A model generated the notes under the pieces. The model was not told the DNA's origin. It did not search any database and saw only the letters and a program-made list of their open reading frames with translations. Below are positions 6,323 through 8,608 of a stretch of 8,608 bases of DNA, piece after piece; within the stretch, counting starts at the first letter, position 1; the number at the start of each line of letters is the position of its first letter. The position numbers and the translations under genes are program-made. This DNA is from Acidimicrobiia bacterium (lineage in GTDB: Bacteria > Actinomycetota > Acidimicrobiia > Spongiisociales > ZC4RG35), in NCBI GenBank assembly GCA_029865445.1, contig JAOUGY010000153.1, positions 1-8,608 on the forward strand. Direction: 5' to 3'.

Positions 6323-6862
6323 GTGACAAGACACTCGATATTGACGGTCTGTTCGCATCGGGATCTTCTTCTCCACCACGTGGCGCCGATCGGACTGGCG
6401 GCAGTGAGGCCGACGGCTCTGCTGGTCGACCTCGATGACGCCGCTCCGATGTACCCGGGCCGCATGACGATCGCCGACCTCCTGGCGGACGGCGTTCGCC
6501 AGAGTGATCTCGTCCCCCGGCGCCCCGGAACCGCCGTCCTCGGACGGGGCGACGCCGGACTCGGCGACGCCATCGAGATGGTGTCCACCCTGAGTAGGGG
6601 TTGGCCGGCGATTGTGGTCCGGTGCGGGATCGAGAGTCTGCCCTACCCCAGAATCGAGGTGGTGCCTGCATTCCCGGCCGAATGGGGGTCGGCCTTGGAC
6701 AACATCGTCGTCCAGCGCACCGTCGGCGGCAAGCCGCCGGCCAAGCTCTCGTTGCCGCCACTCCGCCCGGCCCAGGTTCGGTCGATGCTCGATGGCAAGG
6801 TCTCGCGTCGCTGGCGGTGGGTGCGGGCTTGGGGGCCGGCCTGGGAGATGCCGTGGGACTGA
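6323..6862 (+). CDS. Short TadZ/Ssd-like protein lacking a P-loop
   Basis: A 179-residue protein from the GTG at 6323; an upstream in-frame GTG at 6305 would overlap the -10 box. It matches no family strongly by eye. Its position, directly before tadA and divergent from a HAD gene, is where mycobacterial ssd (septum-site-determining, a TadZ/CpaE-type ParA relative) sits. Fold hints are SILTVCSHRDLL at 5-16, where a ParA-type Walker A loop would follow the first strand, and ALLVDLDD at 32-39, resembling the Walker B-like strand, then MTIADLLADGV and a later GWPAIVVRCG strand. No GK[ST] P-loop exists, so ATP binding is not expected. It is about half the usual Ssd length. It may position the Tad machine. 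The end overlaps the tadA start by 10 bp, supporting translational coupling. Confidence 0.7.
   Translation: MTRHSILTVCSHRDLLLHHVAPIGLAAVRPTALLVDLDDAAPMYPGRMTIADLLADGVRQSDLVPRRPGTAVLGRGDAGLGDAIEMVSTLSRGWPAIVVRCGIESLPYPRIEVVPAFPAEWGSALDNIVVQRTVGGKPPAKLSLPPLRPAQVRSMLDGKVSRRWRWVRAWGPAWEMPWD
6843..6847 (+). promoter_or_regulatory. Ribosome binding site that fixes the tadA start
   Basis: GGGAG lies five bases before the GTG at 6853 and is inside the end of the preceding gene. It supports this start over the long in-frame extension that begins at 6601. Confidence 0.6.
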
Positions 6863-7887
6863 TCGAGCGGCTGTCGGATGCGCTGATCGCTTCGGAAGTG
6901 CCCATCGAAAGGCGAGCCTTGGGAGAGGCTTTGACGGGCATCGCCGCCGAGCAGGCTCCCCTCGCTACGGCCGAACAGCTGGAATCGGTTGTGGACGCGC
7001 TCGTCGGGCTGGGACCGCTGGAGGTCCTGCTCCGCGACCCTGAAGTCACCGACGTTCTCGTGAACGGTCCTGCAGACGTTTGGGTCGAGCGCAAGGGCGT
7101 GCTCTCGCGAACCAGAGTCCGGTTCGCCGATGACGATGCGGTCGTGGCGGCAGTGGAAAGGACGATCGCGCCTCTGGGCCTGCGTTTCGACAGGGCTGCT
7201 CCGATGGTGGACGCTCGCCTGGCCGACGGCAGCAGGCTGCACGCCGTTCGGCCACCGGCTGCCGTCGGCGCCACGATCGTTGCCATTCGCCGATTCTCGC
7301 AGGCCGTGCCGTCGCTGACGGCGATGGTGGACGCGGGAACCATGTCGCCGGAACAGGCGGCTGAGCTGCGCGACCTCGTGCGGACCCGCGTGAACGTGCT
7401 GGTGTCGGGGGGCACCGGTGCAGGGAAGACAACCCTCTTGAACGTGCTCTCCACGGAGATCCCAGACGACGAACGCGTCGTCGTGATCGAGGACGCGTCC
7501 GAGTTGCGTTTGGCCGGACACGTCGTTCGGCTCGAAGCCCGTCCCCCGAACTCGGAGGGAGCGGGCGAGATCACCGTCCGCAGGTTGGTTCGGTCCGCGT
7601 TGAGGCTCCGACCCGACCGGATCGTTCTGGGGGAGGTGCGGGGACAAGAGGCCTTGGAACTCATCGGTGCTCTCAACACCGGTCACGCCGGGTCGATGTC
7701 CACAGTCCATGCCAACTCGCCCGAGGAGGCGTTGTGGCGGCTCGAGACGCTGGCGTTGACAGGATCGGCCCGGGTGGGATCGGAGGCGATCAAGCGTCAG
7801 CTTCGCGCCGCGATCGGGGCGGTGATCCAACTCGAACGCCGGGGCGGTGTGAGGCGAGTCGTTGAGATCTCCAGGGTGGCGTCGTGA
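6853..7887 (+). CDS. tadA: TadA/CpaF family type II/IV secretion ATPase
   Basis: A 344-residue cytoplasmic hexameric ATPase expected to power assembly of a Flp/Tad pilus or related secretion system. The N-terminal domain carries LGPLEVLLRDPEVTDVLVNG (about 53-72), the usual CpaF signature. Walker A is GGTGAGKT (186-193). The Asp box is VIEDASEL (211-218). Walker B is IVLGEVRG (257-264) with catalytic E261. The His box is GHAGSMSTVHANSP (277-290). All catalytic motifs are intact. It is shorter than many TadA proteins (roughly 380-450) because the leading N-terminal helical region is small. The frame is open upstream to 6601, but that part is GC-biased out-of-frame translation of the preceding gene, so I chose GTG 6853. 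The stop overlaps the next start (GTGA). The name tadA rests on family and gene order. Confidence 0.92.
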   Translation: MGLIERLSDALIASEVPIERRALGEALTGIAAEQAPLATAEQLESVVDALVGLGPLEVLLRDPEVTDVLVNGPADVWVERKGVLSRTRVRFADDDAVVAAVERTIAPLGLRFDRAAPMVDARLADGSRLHAVRPPAAVGATIVAIRRFSQAVPSLTAMVDAGTMSPEQAAELRDLVRTRVNVLVSGGTGAGKTTLLNVLSTEIPDDERVVVIEDASELRLAGHVVRLEARPPNSEGAGEITVRRLVRSALRLRPDRIVLGEVRGQEALELIGALNTGHAGSMSTVHANSPEEALWRLETLALTGSARVGSEAIKRQLRAAIGAVIQLERRGGVRRVVEISRVAS

Positions 7888-8552
7888 GGGTCACGGGTCT
7901 CGCCGTCGGCCTGGCTGCATGGGCGGTGGGGCGGCGCGAGGGTCTCCTGTACGTCGGAGCGTCGCTGGCGCCCCACGTCATGGCTGCCCTGCTTCTCCTC
8001 GCCTCCATCCGTGAGGTGAAGCGCCGTCCGGGGTTGGGTGGACGGCGTCCCGAGGTGATGATCCTGGTGCGGATGGCGGCCGATGTCAGGGCCGGCGAAA
8101 CGATCCGATCGGCACTGGCGAATGTGGCCGCAGACGTGCCGGCTCTCCAAGCAGCCGCCAGGCTCGCCACCTCGGGCAGGCCGATGGATCATGTGATGGC
8201 GATGGCCGCCGGTGCATTTGGCGCGTACGGGACACTCGTTTCTTCGGCCGTGCGGCTCGCCTCGATGGCGGGCGCCCCTCTCGCCCCCGTAGTGGAGGAG
8301 TTGGCCGCCCAGTTGATGAGAATCGACGACATCGCCCGGGAGCGCAGGGCGGCGATGGCCCCGGCGATCCTCCAGGCGGCGTTGGTTGGCGGAGCCCCGC
8401 TGGTGCTCGCCACGGCCTGGCTCGTTTCAGGCGGACTCACCGACCGAATCGCGCGGAGCACCCCCCACGCGGTCGTGGTGATCGGCGGCCTGGGGCTGGT
8501 GGCGACCGGGGCCGTGGTCGTGTTGAGGCTCACATGGAAGGCTTCGCGATGA
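7884..8552 (+). CDS. TadB-like type II secretion F-domain membrane protein
   Basis: A 222-residue inner-membrane platform protein for the Tad machine. It has two N-terminal hydrophobic segments (about 3-18 and 22-42), then a cytoplasmic helical domain with the T2SSF-type pattern VRMAADVRAGETIRSALANV (about 61-80), a second helical stretch ending in RIDDIARERRAA (about 147-158), and two C-terminal membrane segments (about 160-180 and 194-216). It holds one T2SSF domain and is shorter than a typical TadB, matching the compact versions in actinobacteria. The GTG start overlaps the tadA stop by 4 bp, with AGGG (7873-7876) seven bases upstream. The TGA overlaps the next ATG. I give no symbol because tadB and tadC are hard to tell apart at this length. 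Confidence 0.82.
   Translation: MRVTGLAVGLAAWAVGRREGLLYVGASLAPHVMAALLLLASIREVKRRPGLGGRRPEVMILVRMAADVRAGETIRSALANVAADVPALQAAARLATSGRPMDHVMAMAAGAFGAYGTLVSSAVRLASMAGAPLAPVVEELAAQLMRIDDIARERRAAMAPAILQAALVGGAPLVLATAWLVSGGLTDRIARSTPHAVVVIGGLGLVATGAVVVLRLTWKASR
8536..8541 (+). promoter_or_regulatory. Ribosome binding site for the last, partial gene
   Basis: GGAAGG lies seven bases before the ATG at 8549, which supports that start even though only 20 codons are visible. Confidence 0.5.
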
Positions 8553-8608
8553 GGGGGTGGCTGGTCGTGGCGGCGGCGAGCTTGGGTTGGCGTGGCGTCG
8601 TCGGTGTC
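8549..8608 (+). CDS. Start of next tad-operon gene, probably TadC-like (3'-truncated)
   Basis: The ATG at 8549 overlaps the preceding stop as ATGA and opens a frame to the window end: MRGWLVVAAASLGWRGVVGV. The visible 20 residues are hydrophobic, as expected for the first membrane segment of a second T2SSF protein or a signal peptide. Gene order (tadA, tadB, tadC) suggests TadC, but the sequence shown cannot prove it. Confidence 0.6.
   Translation, partial: MRGWLVVAAASLGWRGVVGV

Noticed and set aside
6601..6852. In-frame extension upstream of tadA that would add 84 residues
   Set aside because: It is Arg/Gly/Pro/Gln-rich out-of-frame translation of the ssd-like gene. A good GGGAG site sets the start at 6853.
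6234..7679. Long antisense open frame extending the HAD gene N-terminus
   Set aside because: Its composition is low-complexity Ser/Arg/Thr/Pro, it is antisense to tadA, and it lies before the normal HAD motif I start. High-GC frames often stay open by chance.

Overview
The window looks like chromosomal DNA from a high-GC actinobacterium, most likely of the Acidimicrobiia or a near relative. The evidence is the strong G/C bias at third codon positions, frequent GTG starts, several starts that sit directly behind a -10 box (leaderless style), and an S-layer-homology repeat with a GC(N)PP..FCPD signature of a kind I associate with that class. The lineage is inferred from style and from memory of related proteins. 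No rRNA or other marker gene is present.

Region 1 (1-2093, + strand) is the 3' part of a large surface or secreted protein. It has at least three nearly identical 63-residue SLH-type repeats, then a beta-sandwich-like segment and a Cys/His/Trp-rich C-terminal module I cannot assign. Codon choice switches abruptly between blocks inside this gene, as if it were a mosaic. It converges on region 2 across a 42-bp gap that holds a compact hairpin.

Region 2 (4135-2136, - strand) is a two-gene operon: an ArsR-like winged-helix regulator and an MFS exporter joined by an ATGA overlap. A TTGACA promoter with stacked inverted repeats covers the regulator start, which suggests autoregulation and probably a leaderless message.

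Region 3 (4145-5430) has ispD (MEP-pathway cytidylyltransferase, - strand) divergent from a 171-residue + strand protein. The second half of that protein resembles the C-terminal half of IspD but lacks the nucleotide-binding N-terminus. It may be an IspD-derived pseudoenzyme and is one of the more unusual items here.

Region 4 (5436-8608) has a HAD-IB phosphatase with a C-terminal membrane anchor (- strand) divergent from a tightly overlapping + strand operon: a shrunken, P-loop-less TadZ/Ssd-like protein, a TadA/CpaF secretion ATPase, a TadB-like membrane protein, and the start of another gene (probably tadC-like). Together these are a compact Tad/Flp-type pilus or secretion locus. The HAD-ssd-tadA-tadB order matches the Mycobacterium tuberculosis Rv3661-Rv3657c neighbourhood as I remember it.

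No RNA genes, insertion sequences, CRISPR arrays or origins were seen. No gene-free stretch exceeds about 100 bases.
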